Shown here piece by piece: positions 16,104 to 25,319 of a DNA stretch of 34,143 bases. The position numbers were made by a program, and so were the translations under genes. This stretch comes from Kiloniellales bacterium (GTDB lineage Bacteria > Pseudomonadota > Alphaproteobacteria > Kiloniellales > JAKSDN01), in NCBI GenBank assembly GCA_028280455.1, contig JANQLT010000037.1:1-34143 (forward strand), read 5' to 3'. Below the pieces are notes generated by a model. The model was not told the DNA's origin. It did no database searches and saw only the letters and a program-made list of their open reading frames with translations. Numbering within the stretch: the first letter of the stretch is position 1; each line of letters begins with the position of its first letter.

Positions 16104-19100
16104 TCAGGCGATCTGGCGGGCTTCCTGCCAGCTCTCGGAGAAGCTGATGTTGATCACCAGGAAGATGCTGATATCGAGGCCGAAGGTGACCTGGGCGATC
16201 ATGTTGGTGCGATCCTGCGCCGGCAGGCGCTCGATGATGCCCTTGGCCTCGATGGTGATGGTGACGGTGACGATGCCGCCGAGGATCTCGGCGCGGCCCC
16301 GGAACAGCAGGAAGCCGGCGACCACCATGCGGTCGGTCTCGAGGATGATCTCGACGCCGACCATGTAGAGGATCGAGACGGTGCCGACGACCGGCAGCCC
16401 GACCACGATCTCGGCGCCGAAGCCGAACTTCATGAGCAGCGAGGGACCGGTCTTGATGTCCGCCGCCGTGCGCAGGTCGACCGAGCCGGTGGCGTAGACG
16501 GTCGCCGCGGCCACGCTGACGCACATCACCGAGAGCCGGCCGCCGAACTCGATGAAGGCACCGGCCGAGGGGATCAGGTCCTTGGGGTCGTCGGTGAAGT
16601 CCAGGACCTCGTTGAAGTAGACGCCGAGCGCCAGCTTGCATTCCAGCTTCAGCGGGTTGGTCGGGTTGTCGAAGGCCGGCCCCGGCGGGAACTTGACCAG
16701 CGGGATCTCCTTCTTGGCCGAGAAGGCGTAGGTCCAGGAGTCCGCCGAGTTGCTCATGGCGATCTCGAGGCCCTTGGCGAAGGCCTGCTCGTAGTCGCCG
16801 CCCTGCAGCATCAGCAGGATCTGCAGGATGTCGATGACCGGCTGCAGAGCGTCGCTGAACTCGAGCTGCGGCTCGATGAAGGCCGGCGAGGCGCCCTTCT
16901 CGGTGTCGAACTTGCCCTTGACCATCATCAGCCGCTCGAGCGGCCCGAGATCGACCACCATGCCGATGTCGTTGACCTTGCTCAGCCACTTCTGCGACTG
17001 GTCGGCGGCGAGGGCGTCGAAGCCGTAGCGGAGGCTGCCGTCCTGCGTCTTGTTGCCGTCCTTGTCCTTCTTGGCGTACTCGACGTAGATCTTGAGGAAC
17101 TCCTCGTTGATCAGGTAGAGCGGCCCGTCGGGCAGAATCTGCTCGAAGACCTCGGTCGGGTCCGCCTGATTGAGGAGCTGGTAGCCCTGCTCGAGGATGC
17201 GGGTCTCGAAGTTGCCGAGGGCCATGGGCAGGGTGTCGGCGATAGTCGGGAAGAGCTCGGCGTTGAGCAGGCGGTAGGCGTCGGCGAAGTCCGGCGCGGC
17301 ACTCAGGAGCTGGTTCGAGCCGGTCTCGAAGCTCGGCAGGCGGAACAGCGCCTTCTGCGTCCCCGTGGACTGCAGCAATCCGAAGTTGCGCGTGGCGTTG
17401 TCGGCGGCGCGCACCAGCTCGCGCGGGTTGGCGAGCCGGGTCAGGTCGGCCTGGCCGGCATCGGTGGTCTGCTGGTCCGGGTTCAGCAGGCGGCCGCGGC
17501 GGATCGCCGGCACCGAGTCCGTGTCGGCCAGGGGCGTCACTTCGCCGGTGCCCTGGTTGTGCTGCACGACGCTCCAGGCGCCTTCCTTGGGCAGCACCAC
17601 CGAGCCGCGGCCGGCGCTGACGAAGATCGGCTGGCCGCCGGCGTCGCTGGAGGCGCTGACGTCGACGCGGGTCAGGCGCATCTGCTGGCCGCTCTGTGCC
17701 AGGTCGACCACGCAGTCCACCGGCCCGCCGAGCGAGCCGAACTGCAAATTCAGGAGCTGCGCGAAGAGCGAGGGCGGCAGCGGCTCGCCGCGCGGCGCGA
17801 GCTGCACGTAGCCGAGCATGCGCTTCGAGGGCACACGGCCGCCCTTGGCACCGCTGACCACGCTGTCGATCTCGACGTCGGCATCGAAGTAGAGCGGCTG
17901 CAGCCTGGCCGCCGGGTTGCGCTCGTCGGCCGGGGTGGCCGCGTTGACCGTCCGCAGGACGCCGTTGTCGTCGATGTAGGGGTCGCCGTTCTGCTTGCTC
18001 CAAGTCGCCTCGAAGACCGGCACGTCGTTGGTCTCGACGATGTTGCGGATGCGGAACAGGCCCCTGACCAGGCCCGGGTGGAACTCGTAGGGGCTCGGGA
18101 TGTCGACGGGATTGAAGGCATTGTCGTAGGCGCGGTAGCGGAAGTCGTAGAGGCCGTCGGACTCAGCCTGCCAGCCGCTGTCGAAGCGATAGACGTAGCT
18201 GCTGCTGACCCGGAAGATCGTGATCGTCCGCACGACCTTGATGCCCCAGGGATAGACCAGGCTGCGGACCTGGATCACCTCGTGCGAGCAGCGGCCGACG
18301 AAGATGTCGAAGCGCGCCTGGCTGGTGGCGGCGATCGCGGCGTTGGGGTTCAGCCAGTGGCTGAAGGTGCTGGCGCCGTAGCCGGAGAAGTCGATCCGCT
18401 CGAGCGGCACGCCGCGGTCCTTGTAGCCGGTGTTGCCGTCGTAGAAGAACTCTTCGTTGAAGATGAAGCCGACGCTGTTGCCGAGCGTGCCGGCACCGGT
18501 CGGAAGCCCCGCAGCGGTGACCACGTTGTTGAGCTGCAAGGTCGAGCCCCGGAAGATCGAGCCTTCCTGCGGGTGCTCAGGCGCGTCGGCGCGGAGCTGC
18601 AGGCCGCCTTCGACCTCGGTCAGGTCGTATTCCGGCCGGTTGAAGCGGAGCCGGGCGCCCGGCAGGTTGTTCGGCTGGAACTGATTGTCGCGGCTGAATT
18701 CCGCGAAGGCCTTGAGACCGAAGGGCAGGGTGAAGAGCGCGCCGGTGAAGCCCTCCGCCCGATTGTCGAAATCCTCGACCAGGAACTCGGTGACCGGGAT
18801 CGGCGCCACCGGCACCAGCTCGACGGCATCGTTGAACAGGCGGGTCGGCCCGCCGTCGTTCGGGTAGAAGTTGAAGAAGGGCGGCGGGTCACCGGCGATG
18901 GCCGGCGGCGTCAGGTTGAACAGCGGCTCCCAGCTCACCTGCGGCAGCGCGAAGCCGCGCACGAAGCGGCTCTGGGCCGAGAGGTCGAGGTCCTCGATCT
19001 GGAAGGGGAAGGTCCCGGCGTCCGGGTTCTCCTGCGAGCTCGGCAGGTAGACCTGGTAGAAGATGTAGTCCTCGTCCTCCAGGGATGTCGGGCTGAACCA

Positions 19101-21245
19101 GGCGAAGCTGACGCCCATCTGGTCGGCGTTGCTCGAGACGTCGAGCAGGGCGAACTGCTCCTCGTAGAAGCGCTCGAACTGCCGGTCCCAGTCGGGCTCG
19201 TTGGGCTTCTGCCCGGGGGCGGCCGCGGCTGCGGCGGTGGGCGCCGCGGCGGCAATCGAGAGATTCTCGCTGCCCTGGAAATCGCCGCCGCCGCCGAAGG
19301 GCGTGCCGCGCTGCCCGGCCTGCTCGCCGGCGTCCGACCAGATCTCGAAGGCCTCCTCCTGGTCGCCCAGGGGCGCGAAGGCGAAGGTCACGTCGACGGA
19401 GTCCGGATCCTCGTCGCTCGCCGCCTTCTGCCAGGAGACGCCGGACAGCAGCAGGATGCCCGGTCGCCCCAGCCGCTGGCCGTCGCGGATCTGGTTGCGC
19501 AGCCAGCGGGTGTTGGCGGCGTAGGGGTCGGGCAGGGTCGGCAGCACGCCATAGAGGCCGAACGCGAGCAGCAGCGTGCCGGTCTCGACCATCTCCTCGT
19601 CGCGCAGGCGGGCGAAGAGGAACAGGCCGTTGACCGGCGTGATGGTGAAGAGCGCGTTGCGGATCGCCAGCGATATGGCCTCGCCCGGCGCGACCGGCCA
19701 GGTCTGCTGCGGGTCCAGGGCGTCGACCAGGATGTCGTCGTCGAACAGCGCGACGAAGCTCGCCGTGTCGGAGAACCAGAGCAGCAGCAGGGAGCCCAGC
19801 GTGTTGACCGGGAAGGGCGAGCCGGCCACGTCGACCGGCCGGTCGAAGCGGCCCTCGGCGTTGGTCTCGGCCAGGATCAGCTCGTTGCCGGCGGCGCTGG
19901 CGACGAACAGCAGCGGGAAGGAGTCCGTGTAGCGCAGCAGGACCTCGGAGCGGAAGGCGGAGTCCTCGTCCTGCCAGAGCCGGAAGGTCTGGCGGGCGTA
20001 GCGGTTCGAGGCCGCCAGGTCGCTGACGATGAGGATGCCGGGGAACAGCAGAATGCCCGGCGAGGGCAGGCAGATCGGGCCGTCGCGCAGGCCGGGCCAG
20101 GTGATCTCCAGGTCGGAGTTGCCTTGGATCGTCAGGCCGCCGGCGCCGGCCGCCTCGGTCGGGTTGTCGATGTCGATCGCCGCCACGGGCAGGACCCAGC
20201 CGGCCCCTGTGATCTTCGCTGAGCCGGAGAGCGCGGCCGCTTTGGATCGGCTACGCCCCACCTTGAAGGTGTCGCTGGAGGTCTCCATGGGCACGACCAG
20301 CGCCTGCAGGGCCTCGCGGTACTCTGCCTTGGTCTTCTCGGCGGCCTTGAAGCCCAGCTTCTGGCCGTAGAGCGACCAGGCCGCCCGATCCACCTTCATC
20401 GGTGCTAGGCTGCCCGCCTTCAGCAGCAGCTCGATGCTATCGGGCAGATCGAGCTGGGCCGCCGCTGCGTCGCCGCCGGTCCTGCTGCGTCCCTCGTCGG
20501 GCGGATCGGCCGGATCGAGCTTCAGGCCCGCCGCGACGGCGGCGTCCTTCGGCAGGGTGAGCTTGCCCTTGTTGTCCTGGGGGCGGTCGTCGAGCAGCAG
20601 GCGGCCGCCCTTGATCTTCAGGCCGACGTAGCCGTCGCCCGGCGCGCCCTTGGCCAGGAGGTCGGCGCGGATCCAGAGGCTGCCGGCGTTCAGGCGCAGT
20701 TGCTGCTTGTTGCTGCCTCTGCCGACGGGGGTCAGGGGCAGCCGGTTGCGAGTCCGTCGCTGGGCCTGCCGGACGTGGAACAGCAGGGCCGGGCGTGTCT
20801 GTCCCGCGAAGTAGAGGGCCTCGAGCTCGGCGTGGCGGTAGAAGTCGAACCAGTAGGTCCGGCCGTCCTGGTTCACGAAGGGCCCGTGGGTCTTGTCGAT
20901 GGCCGCGCCCCGGCCCCAGGCCGGCGCGGAGAGGTCGAAGGCGCCGGTGGCGACCGGCGACTCGCGGCGGAACACCCGGTGGCTTGCCGGCTTGTCGACC
21001 TCGGTGCGCTCGACCAGGCGCTTGACCCTGAGTCGGCGCTCGCGCGGCAGCCGCCGCGGGTCGAGGCGGTCGGAGCGGTCGAGCGACCATTCGCGGCGCA
21101 GCGGCCCTTTCGGTGTCGCAACGATGGCGCTGCGCACCAGCTCTTTCTCCAGCTCGGCCAGCGCCTCCTTGTCTTGCTTGGTCTCGGCGACGATGTCGGC
21201 TGTCAGTCCGTGCAGCCGCGCTTCGAGTTCGGTCCGTTCCTGCAT
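16104..21245 (-). CDS. giant protein of unknown function, 1713 aa
   Basis: The product is 1713 aa. I chose ATG 21245 because GGAG lies 6 nt upstream; the frame is open 39 codons further but that part looks non-coding. The N-terminus has a charged helix, probably a short coiled coil (residues 1-35, ELEARLHGL...KELV), then a basic Arg-rich patch. The rest is long and beta-like. An Ala/Pro linker (PTAAAAAAPG) near residue 672 divides it into two halves. The C-terminal 150 residues contain hydrophobic, Gly/Val-rich alternating strands (GFGAEIVVGLPVVGTVSILYMVGVEI) that end in SESWQEARQIA. There is no signal peptide and no known domain. It is the first gene of a two-gene operon with the 1307-aa protein, and the function is not known. 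Confidence 0.82.
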   Translation of the reverse strand: MQERTELEARLHGLTADIVAETKQDKEALAELEKELVRSAIVATPKGPLRREWSLDRSDRLDPRRLPRERRLRVKRLVERTEVDKPASHRVFRRESPVATGAFDLSAPAWGRGAAIDKTHGPFVNQDGRTYWFDFYRHAELEALYFAGQTRPALLFHVRQAQRRTRNRLPLTPVGRGSNKQQLRLNAGSLWIRADLLAKGAPGDGYVGLKIKGGRLLLDDRPQDNKGKLTLPKDAAVAAGLKLDPADPPDEGRSRTGGDAAAAQLDLPDSIELLLKAGSLAPMKVDRAAWSLYGQKLGFKAAEKTKAEYREALQALVVPMETSSDTFKVGRSRSKAAALSGSAKITGAGWVLPVAAIDIDNPTEAAGAGGLTIQGNSDLEITWPGLRDGPICLPSPGILLFPGILIVSDLAASNRYARQTFRLWQDEDSAFRSEVLLRYTDSFPLLFVASAAGNELILAETNAEGRFDRPVDVAGSPFPVNTLGSLLLLWFSDTASFVALFDDDILVDALDPQQTWPVAPGEAISLAIRNALFTITPVNGLFLFARLRDEEMVETGTLLLAFGLYGVLPTLPDPYAANTRWLRNQIRDGQRLGRPGILLLSGVSWQKAASDEDPDSVDVTFAFAPLGDQEEAFEIWSDAGEQAGQRGTPFGGGGDFQGSENLSIAAAAPTAAAAAAPGQKPNEPDWDRQFERFYEEQFALLDVSSNADQMGVSFAWFSPTSLEDEDYIFYQVYLPSSQENPDAGTFPFQIEDLDLSAQSRFVRGFALPQVSWEPLFNLTPPAIAGDPPPFFNFYPNDGGPTRLFNDAVELVPVAPIPVTEFLVEDFDNRAEGFTGALFTLPFGLKAFAEFSRDNQFQPNNLPGARLRFNRPEYDLTEVEGGLQLRADAPEHPQEGSIFRGSTLQLNNVVTAAGLPTGAGTLGNSVGFIFNEEFFYDGNTGYKDRGVPLERIDFSGYGASTFSHWLNPNAAIAATSQARFDIFVGRCSHEVIQVRSLVYPWGIKVVRTITIFRVSSSYVYRFDSGWQAESDGLYDFRYRAYDNAFNPVDIPSPYEFHPGLVRGLFRIRNIVETNDVPVFEATWSKQNGDPYIDDNGVLRTVNAATPADERNPAARLQPLYFDADVEIDSVVSGAKGGRVPSKRMLGYVQLAPRGEPLPPSLFAQLLNLQFGSLGGPVDCVVDLAQSGQQMRLTRVDVSASSDAGGQPIFVSAGRGSVVLPKEGAWSVVQHNQGTGEVTPLADTDSVPAIRRGRLLNPDQQTTDAGQADLTRLANPRELVRAADNATRNFGLLQSTGTQKALFRLPSFETGSNQLLSAAPDFADAYRLLNAELFPTIADTLPMALGNFETRILEQGYQLLNQADPTEVFEQILPDGPLYLINEEFLKIYVEYAKKDKDGNKTQDGSLRYGFDALAADQSQKWLSKVNDIGMVVDLGPLERLMMVKGKFDTEKGASPAFIEPQLEFSDALQPVIDILQILLMLQGGDYEQAFAKGLEIAMSNSADSWTYAFSAKKEIPLVKFPPGPAFDNPTNPLKLECKLALGVYFNEVLDFTDDPKDLIPSAGAFIEFGGRLSVMCVSVAAATVYATGSVDLRTAADIKTGPSLLMKFGFGAEIVVGLPVVGTVSILYMVGVEIILETDRMVVAGFLLFRGRAEILGGIVTVTITIEAKGIIERLPAQDRTNMIAQVTFGLDISIFLVINISFSESWQEARQIA

Positions 21246-21466
21246 CGGCGTCTCCGCACAAGCGAGCGTGCCCGGAACACGGGCGGTCTGCTGATCTTCG
21301 CGTAACTGACAATCCCCGCCGGAGAGCGCTGTCGCCGCTCTCTCGTTGTAACGCGTCCTCACGGCGACCCGTCGCGTTCTCGGGCCGCGCGTCCCTCGTC
21401 GGTGGGATGAGCCTATGGGCGCCGCGTGACGGCTAGGTGTGAGATCTCTGTGGCGGGCACATTCCT

Positions 21467-21499
21467 GTCACAGCAGGCGTCATGCGCGCTTGCTGTGAC
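21467..21499 (-). terminator. stem-loop spanning the stop codon of the GlxA-like gene
   Basis: A perfect 9-bp inverted repeat (gtcacagca / tgctgtgac) has a 15-nt loop that contains the TGA stop at 21480-21482. It may end transcription or stabilise the 3' end. No T-run follows on the minus strand. The remaining gap to 21246 shows no gene and must carry the promoter of the giant-protein operon, which I could not identify. Confidence 0.35.
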
Positions 21500-22481
21500 T
21501 CGGGAAGGACCTGAATTGGAACGGTATGCGTCCCTCTTGCCGGTCCTTCGAGGGCGGCAAGCCGAAGCGCTTCTTGTAGGCACGGGCGAAGTACTCTTGA
21601 GACGAAAAGCCGCAGGCGACGGCGATCTCCAGGATCGGCAGCTCGGTCTGCGTCACCATGCCGCGCGCCCGGTCGAGGCGGACCTCGAGATAGTATTGCA
21701 CCGGTGTGACACCGGTATGGCTTTTGAAAAGGCGCTCGAGCTGTCGTTGCGACAGCGCGATGTCGTCGGCGATGGCGGCGAGGGGCAGCGGCGCTTCGAG
21801 GTCCCGTTCCATCAGGACGATGGCCCGGCGCAGCTTGCGCGGCGCGCTGTAGCCGACCGGCTCTTGCCCCAGCGGGACCTGGCCTTCCGTGGCGCCGCGC
21901 AGCCGGTCGTGAAAGATGTAGCGCGCCGCGGCATTGGCGACGTCGAGCCCGAGATCGAGGCGGATCAGCTCGAGGGCCAGGTCGCTCGCCGCCGCGCCGC
22001 CGCAGCAGGTCACGCGCTGCCGGTCGATCGTATAGAGCCGATCGGAGACGCCGATCTCGGGGAACAGCTCCTTGAAGGCGGCGATGTGCTCGTAGTGCAC
22101 CGTGACGCTTCGGCCCTCCAGCAGGCCGGCATAGGCGAGGAGGAAGGCGCCGGTGTCGATGCCGCCGAGCACGGCGCCGTCGCGCGCGCGGTGCCGCAGC
22201 CAGGCGAGCAGGCGGCGGTCCTGATAGGCTTCCGGGGTCCAGCTCGAGCAGACGAAGACCAGGTCGTAGACCTCTGCGCTCGTCGCCAGGGCCTGGCTCT
22301 CGGCGATGCCGATGCCGTTGCTGGCCGGGACGAGACCGCCCTGGATGGAGACGATGTCCCAGCGATAGTGCGGCGTGCCCGTCAGGTAGTTGGCCGCCCG
22401 GAAGGGATCCAACAGGGCCATGGTCGCCATGGCGTTGAAGGAGGGCAGCAGGAGGACCGCGATGCTCGTCTGGCCGTGCAT
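21480..22481 (-). CDS. GlxA/GbdR-like AraC-family regulator with DJ-1/PfpI-type domain
   Basis: The product is 333 aa. The N-terminal domain (about 5-190) has the DJ-1/PfpI amidotransferase-like fold. In GGIDTGAFLLAYAGLLEG the usual nucleophilic Cys is replaced by Asp-Thr, so it is a ligand-sensing domain rather than an enzyme. The C-terminal AraC DNA-binding domain (about 225-325) has two helix-turn-helix units: LSQRQLERLFKSHTG and ILEIAVACGFSSQEYFARAY. GbdR and CdhR of this family control betaine and carnitine catabolism. It is divergent from the Rieske oxygenase gene across a 128-bp gap, so it is the likely activator of that cluster. The ligand is unknown but a quaternary amine is plausible. 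Confidence 0.9.
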   Translation of the reverse strand: MHGQTSIAVLLLPSFNAMATMALLDPFRAANYLTGTPHYRWDIVSIQGGLVPASNGIGIAESQALATSAEVYDLVFVCSSWTPEAYQDRRLLAWLRHRARDGAVLGGIDTGAFLLAYAGLLEGRSVTVHYEHIAAFKELFPEIGVSDRLYTIDRQRVTCCGGAAASDLALELIRLDLGLDVANAAARYIFHDRLRGATEGQVPLGQEPVGYSAPRKLRRAIVLMERDLEAPLPLAAIADDIALSQRQLERLFKSHTGVTPVQYYLEVRLDRARGMVTQTELPILEIAVACGFSSQEYFARAYKKRFGLPPSKDRQEGRIPFQFRSFPSHSKRA

Positions 22482-22509
22482 GGCTTTCGGGCCGTCATCT
22501 GGCGGAATC

Positions 22510-22546
22510 TGGCCGAAATATGCAGGTCAATGTCGGAAAAGTACAG
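22510..22546. promoter_or_regulatory. direct-repeat operator candidate for the GlxA-like regulator
   Basis: Two 16-bp copies, TGGCCGAAATATGCAG (22510-22525) and TGTCGGAAAAGTACAG (22531-22546), match at 11 of 16 positions. They lie exactly 21 bp apart, two helical turns. This arrangement is typical of AraC-family activator sites. They sit between the divergent regulator and the Rieske gene. Confidence 0.45.
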
Positions 22547-22609
22547 ATTTAGCGCGAGGAGAGAGACAGACTGACCTCTACTCTACCCGACCATTGAAGA
22601 GGACGAGGA

Positions 22610-23752
22610 ATGAGCGAGATCTTGAGCCGCGCCGAGCTCGAGAGGGTCGGCAAGGGCTTCGATCCGGTCGCGGCGCGCTCCTGGTCGATCAACAGCGACT
22701 GCTACCGCGAGCCGAAGTTCCTGGAGATCGAGCGCGAGCAGATCTTCCGCAGGACCTGGCAGTTCCTCTGCCACGAGGAGAAGCTGCGCGAGCCCGGCCA
22801 ATACGTCGCCACCGATATTCAAGGGCAGAGCCTCTTCGCCATTCGGGATTCGAGCGGCGAGCTGCGCGCCTTCTACAACGTCTGCAAGCACCGCGGGCAC
22901 CAGCTCTTGAAGGGCGAGGGGACGGTGAAGCTGATCACCTGCCCCTACCATGCCTGGGCCTATCTGCCGAACGGCGCCCTGAAGCACGCGCCGCGCTGCG
23001 ACCTGGTCGAGGACTTCGACGTCTCCAAGGTCCAGCTGACGCCGGTCCGGGTCGAGGTCTTCTGCCATCTGGTCTTCGTCAATCTCGATCCGGAGGCTGT
23101 GCCGCTCGCCGAGCAGGCCGGCGACCTGGCGCGGGAGATCATGGCCTACGCGCCGGACCTCGGCAGCCTGACCATGGCCCACCGCCTGACCTATCGGATC
23201 GAGGCCAACTGGAAGGCGGTCACCGATAACTTCCTCGAGTGCTACCACTGCCAGGTGGCGCACAAGGACTTCGTCACCCTGGTGGAGATGGACACCTACA
23301 AGGTGGCGACCCACGGCATCTACTCTAGCCACATGGCCAAGGCCGGCCGGCAGCAGAACAAGGCCTACAGCATCGACGCCGCGAGCGTCACCGACCATGC
23401 CGTCTGGTATCTCTGGCCGAACATGACCCTGATGCGCTATCCGGGGCGCGGCAACTTCATGGTCTGGCGCTTCATCCCGGTCGGGCCCGAGGAGACCTAC
23501 GAGGTCTTCGACTTCTTCTTCGAGACCGCCGAGCCGACGGAGGCCGAGATGGAGGCCATCCGCTTCATCGACGACGTGCTGCAGCCGGAGGACATCGGCC
23601 TGGTCGAGAGCGTCCAGCGCGGCATGCGCACGCCGGCCTTCAAGCAGGGCCGCTACATGGTCGATCCCGCCGGCTCCGGCATGAGCGAGCACGCCGTTCA
23701 TCACTTCCACAGCCTGATCCTGCAGGCCTACGAGCGGGCCTGCGGCGCATGA
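22610..23752 (+). CDS. Rieske non-heme iron oxygenase, alpha subunit (CntA/YeaW-like)
   Basis: The product is 380 aa. The Rieske [2Fe-2S] motif is CKHRGH...CPYHAW (about residues 94-116). The mononuclear iron site reads DNFLECYHCQVAH, with two His five residues apart and a Glu three residues before the first. In CntA carnitine oxygenase that position is the bridging Glu, where most Rieske oxygenases have Asp. The C-terminal block QPEDIGLVESVQRGM and GMSEHAVHHF also resembles CntA. The likely reaction is NAD(P)H-dependent oxidation of a quaternary amine (carnitine, gamma-butyrobetaine or glycine betaine). No CntB/GbcB reductase gene lies nearby, so electrons must come from a distant reductase. 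It is first in a four-gene run and its stop overlaps the next ATG (ATGA). Confidence 0.88.
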   Translation: MSEILSRAELERVGKGFDPVAARSWSINSDCYREPKFLEIEREQIFRRTWQFLCHEEKLREPGQYVATDIQGQSLFAIRDSSGELRAFYNVCKHRGHQLLKGEGTVKLITCPYHAWAYLPNGALKHAPRCDLVEDFDVSKVQLTPVRVEVFCHLVFVNLDPEAVPLAEQAGDLAREIMAYAPDLGSLTMAHRLTYRIEANWKAVTDNFLECYHCQVAHKDFVTLVEMDTYKVATHGIYSSHMAKAGRQQNKAYSIDAASVTDHAVWYLWPNMTLMRYPGRGNFMVWRFIPVGPEETYEVFDFFFETAEPTEAEMEAIRFIDDVLQPEDIGLVESVQRGMRTPAFKQGRYMVDPAGSGMSEHAVHHFHSLILQAYERACGA

Positions 23753-24513
23753 CCACGGCCGGCCGCAGCCTCGAAGGCCGGGTCGCGATCGTCACCGGCG
23801 GCTGCGGCGGCATCGGCGCCGCGATCTGCGGGCGCTTTGCCCGCGAGGGCGCGCGGGTCGTCGCCGCCGACATCGCCGAGGCCGAGATGCCGGCGGGCGT
23901 GACAGTCCGCCGGCACGACGTGACGCAAGAAGAGAGCGCCGTGGCCCTCATGGCCGAGGTCGAGCAGGCGCACGGCCGGCTCGACGTCCTGGTCAACGCG
24001 GCGGGGATCGAGATTGAGAAGACCGCCGAGCAGACCAGCCTGGACGACTGGAACCGGATCTTTGCCATCAACGTCACCGGCACCTTCCTCACCGCCAAGC
24101 ACGCCCTGCCATTGATGCGCAAGGCGGGCGGCGGCTCGATCGTCAACTTCGGCTCCTACGACGGCTTCATCGCCGACCCCGGCTTGGCCGCCTACTGCGC
24201 GACCAAGGGCGCGGTCCATGCCCTGACCCGGGCCATGGCCTGCGATCACGGGCCGGAGAACATCCGGGTCAACGCCATCTGCCCCGGCTACATCGATACG
24301 CCCATGTTGCAGAGCTTCTTCGGCGAGGCGGCGGACGGCGAGCGCCTGCGCGAGGCAGCGCGGCAAGTGCACCCGACGCGGCGCATCGGCACGCCGGAGG
24401 ACGTGGCGGGGCTGGTGACCTGGCTGGCCGGCGACGAGGCGCGCTATGCCTCGGGCCAGCTCTGGGTGCTCGACGGCGGCCTGACCGCCCAGGCCCAGCA
24501 GATGCGCCTATGA
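23749..24513 (+). CDS. short-chain dehydrogenase/reductase (first of a tandem pair)
   Basis: The product is 254 aa, a classical SDR. The cofactor motif is TGGCGGIG (residues 17-24) and NAAG follows at the end of strand beta-4. Catalytic Ser is in GSYDG, with Tyr 13 residues later and Lys in the YCATK motif. The C-terminus has the usual CPGYIDTPM and YASGQLWVLDGG. It starts inside the Rieske stop codon and ends with an ATGA overlap to the second SDR, so the three genes are translationally coupled. It probably oxidises or reduces an alcohol or aldehyde intermediate of the amine pathway. The exact substrate is unknown. Confidence 0.88.
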   Translation: MTTAGRSLEGRVAIVTGGCGGIGAAICGRFAREGARVVAADIAEAEMPAGVTVRRHDVTQEESAVALMAEVEQAHGRLDVLVNAAGIEIEKTAEQTSLDDWNRIFAINVTGTFLTAKHALPLMRKAGGGSIVNFGSYDGFIADPGLAAYCATKGAVHALTRAMACDHGPENIRVNAICPGYIDTPMLQSFFGEAADGERLREAARQVHPTRRIGTPEDVAGLVTWLAGDEARYASGQLWVLDGGLTAQAQQMRL

Positions 24514-25277
24514 GCGGCACTCTTGAGGGTAAGGTCGCGATCGTCACCGGCGGCGGCCGCGGCATCGGGCGCGGCATCGTCGAGGCCTTCGTCGCCGAGG
24601 GCGCGCGTGTCCTGACCTGCGGCCGCAGCAGCCCGCGCGATCCGCTGCCGGACGGCGTGGCCTGGCTCGAGGCCGACGTCAGCACGGCCGACGGTGCCGA
24701 CCGGCTGGTCGAGACGGCCGTCGAGGTTTTGGGCGTTGTCGATGTGCTGGTGAACAACGCGGGCGTGCAGATCGAGAAGACGCTGGTCGACAGCAGCGAC
24801 GAAGACTGGGAGCTGCTGATGGGGGTCAACGCCAAGGCGGTCTTCCTGACCTGTCGGCGCCTGATCCCGGTGATGGCGCGAGGCGGCGGCGGCTCGATCG
24901 TCAACATCGGCTCGATCAGCGGCCATCAAGCCGATCCGGCGATGGCGCTCTACAACGCCTCCAAGGCCTTCGTGCACGGCCTGACCCGCTCGGTCGCCGT
25001 CGATCACGGCAAGCAGGGCATCCGCTGCAATGCCATCTGCCCGGGCTGGATCGAGACCGGCATGGCCGACGCGGCCTTCGATCAGGCGAAGGACCCCGCG
25101 GCGGCGCAGGCTGACGCCTTGGCCCGGCACGCCGTTGGGCGCCTGGGCCGGCCGTCCGACATCGCCGGGGCCGCGGTCTGGCTGGCGTCGGACGCGGCCG
25201 GCTTCGTGACCGGCCAGAGCTTCGTCGTCGACGGCGGCTTGACCGCCGCCTCGCCGCTGCAGCCCGGCTTGTTCTGA
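24510..25277 (+). CDS. short-chain dehydrogenase/reductase (second of a tandem pair)
   Basis: The product is 255 aa with TGGGRGIG, NNAG, a Ser in GSISG and a YNASK catalytic motif. It ends VVDGG and a short extension finishing PGLF. It is clearly paralogous to the preceding SDR (same motif phrasing: IEKT near NAG, CPGxIxTxM), so the pair probably arose by tandem duplication and may act on successive steps or form a mixed complex. It overlaps the previous gene by ATGA. Its last five codons including the stop are repeated downstream (see the tandem repeat). Confidence 0.88.
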   Translation: MSGTLEGKVAIVTGGGRGIGRGIVEAFVAEGARVLTCGRSSPRDPLPDGVAWLEADVSTADGADRLVETAVEVLGVVDVLVNNAGVQIEKTLVDSSDEDWELLMGVNAKAVFLTCRRLIPVMARGGGGSIVNIGSISGHQADPAMALYNASKAFVHGLTRSVAVDHGKQGIRCNAICPGWIETGMADAAFDQAKDPAAAQADALARHAVGRLGRPSDIAGAAVWLASDAAGFVTGQSFVVDGGLTAASPLQPGLF

Positions 25278-25307
25278 CCCGGGTTATTCTGACCCGGCTT
25301 GTTCTGA
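25263..25307 (+). repeat. three tandem 15-bp copies spanning the SDR stop codon
   Basis: CCCGGCTTGTTCTGA (25263-25277), CCCGGGTTATTCTGA (25278-25292) and CCCGGCTTGTTCTGA (25293-25307). Each copy encodes Pro-Gly-(Leu/Tyr)-Phe-stop in the SDR frame, so the gene end carries three stops in a row. The repeat fills most of the gap before the Shine-Dalgarno of the next gene. Confidence 0.9.
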
Positions 25308-25319
25308 GAGGAGAGGGCC

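Noticed and set aside
12112..18003. A 1963-codon open frame on the - strand in another frame, overlapping both giant genes
   Set aside because: The translation is nearly all Arg, Ala, Gly and Pro, typical of a shadow frame. The two adjacent genes at 12162-21245 have balanced composition and Shine-Dalgarno support.
12072..20222. An uninterrupted 2716-codon open frame on the + strand opposite the giant-protein genes
   Set aside because: It is antisense to two genes with better composition, is extremely rich in Arg, Val, Gly and Glu, and has no Shine-Dalgarno. Long antisense frames arise because GC-rich genes avoid TTA, CTA and TCA codons.
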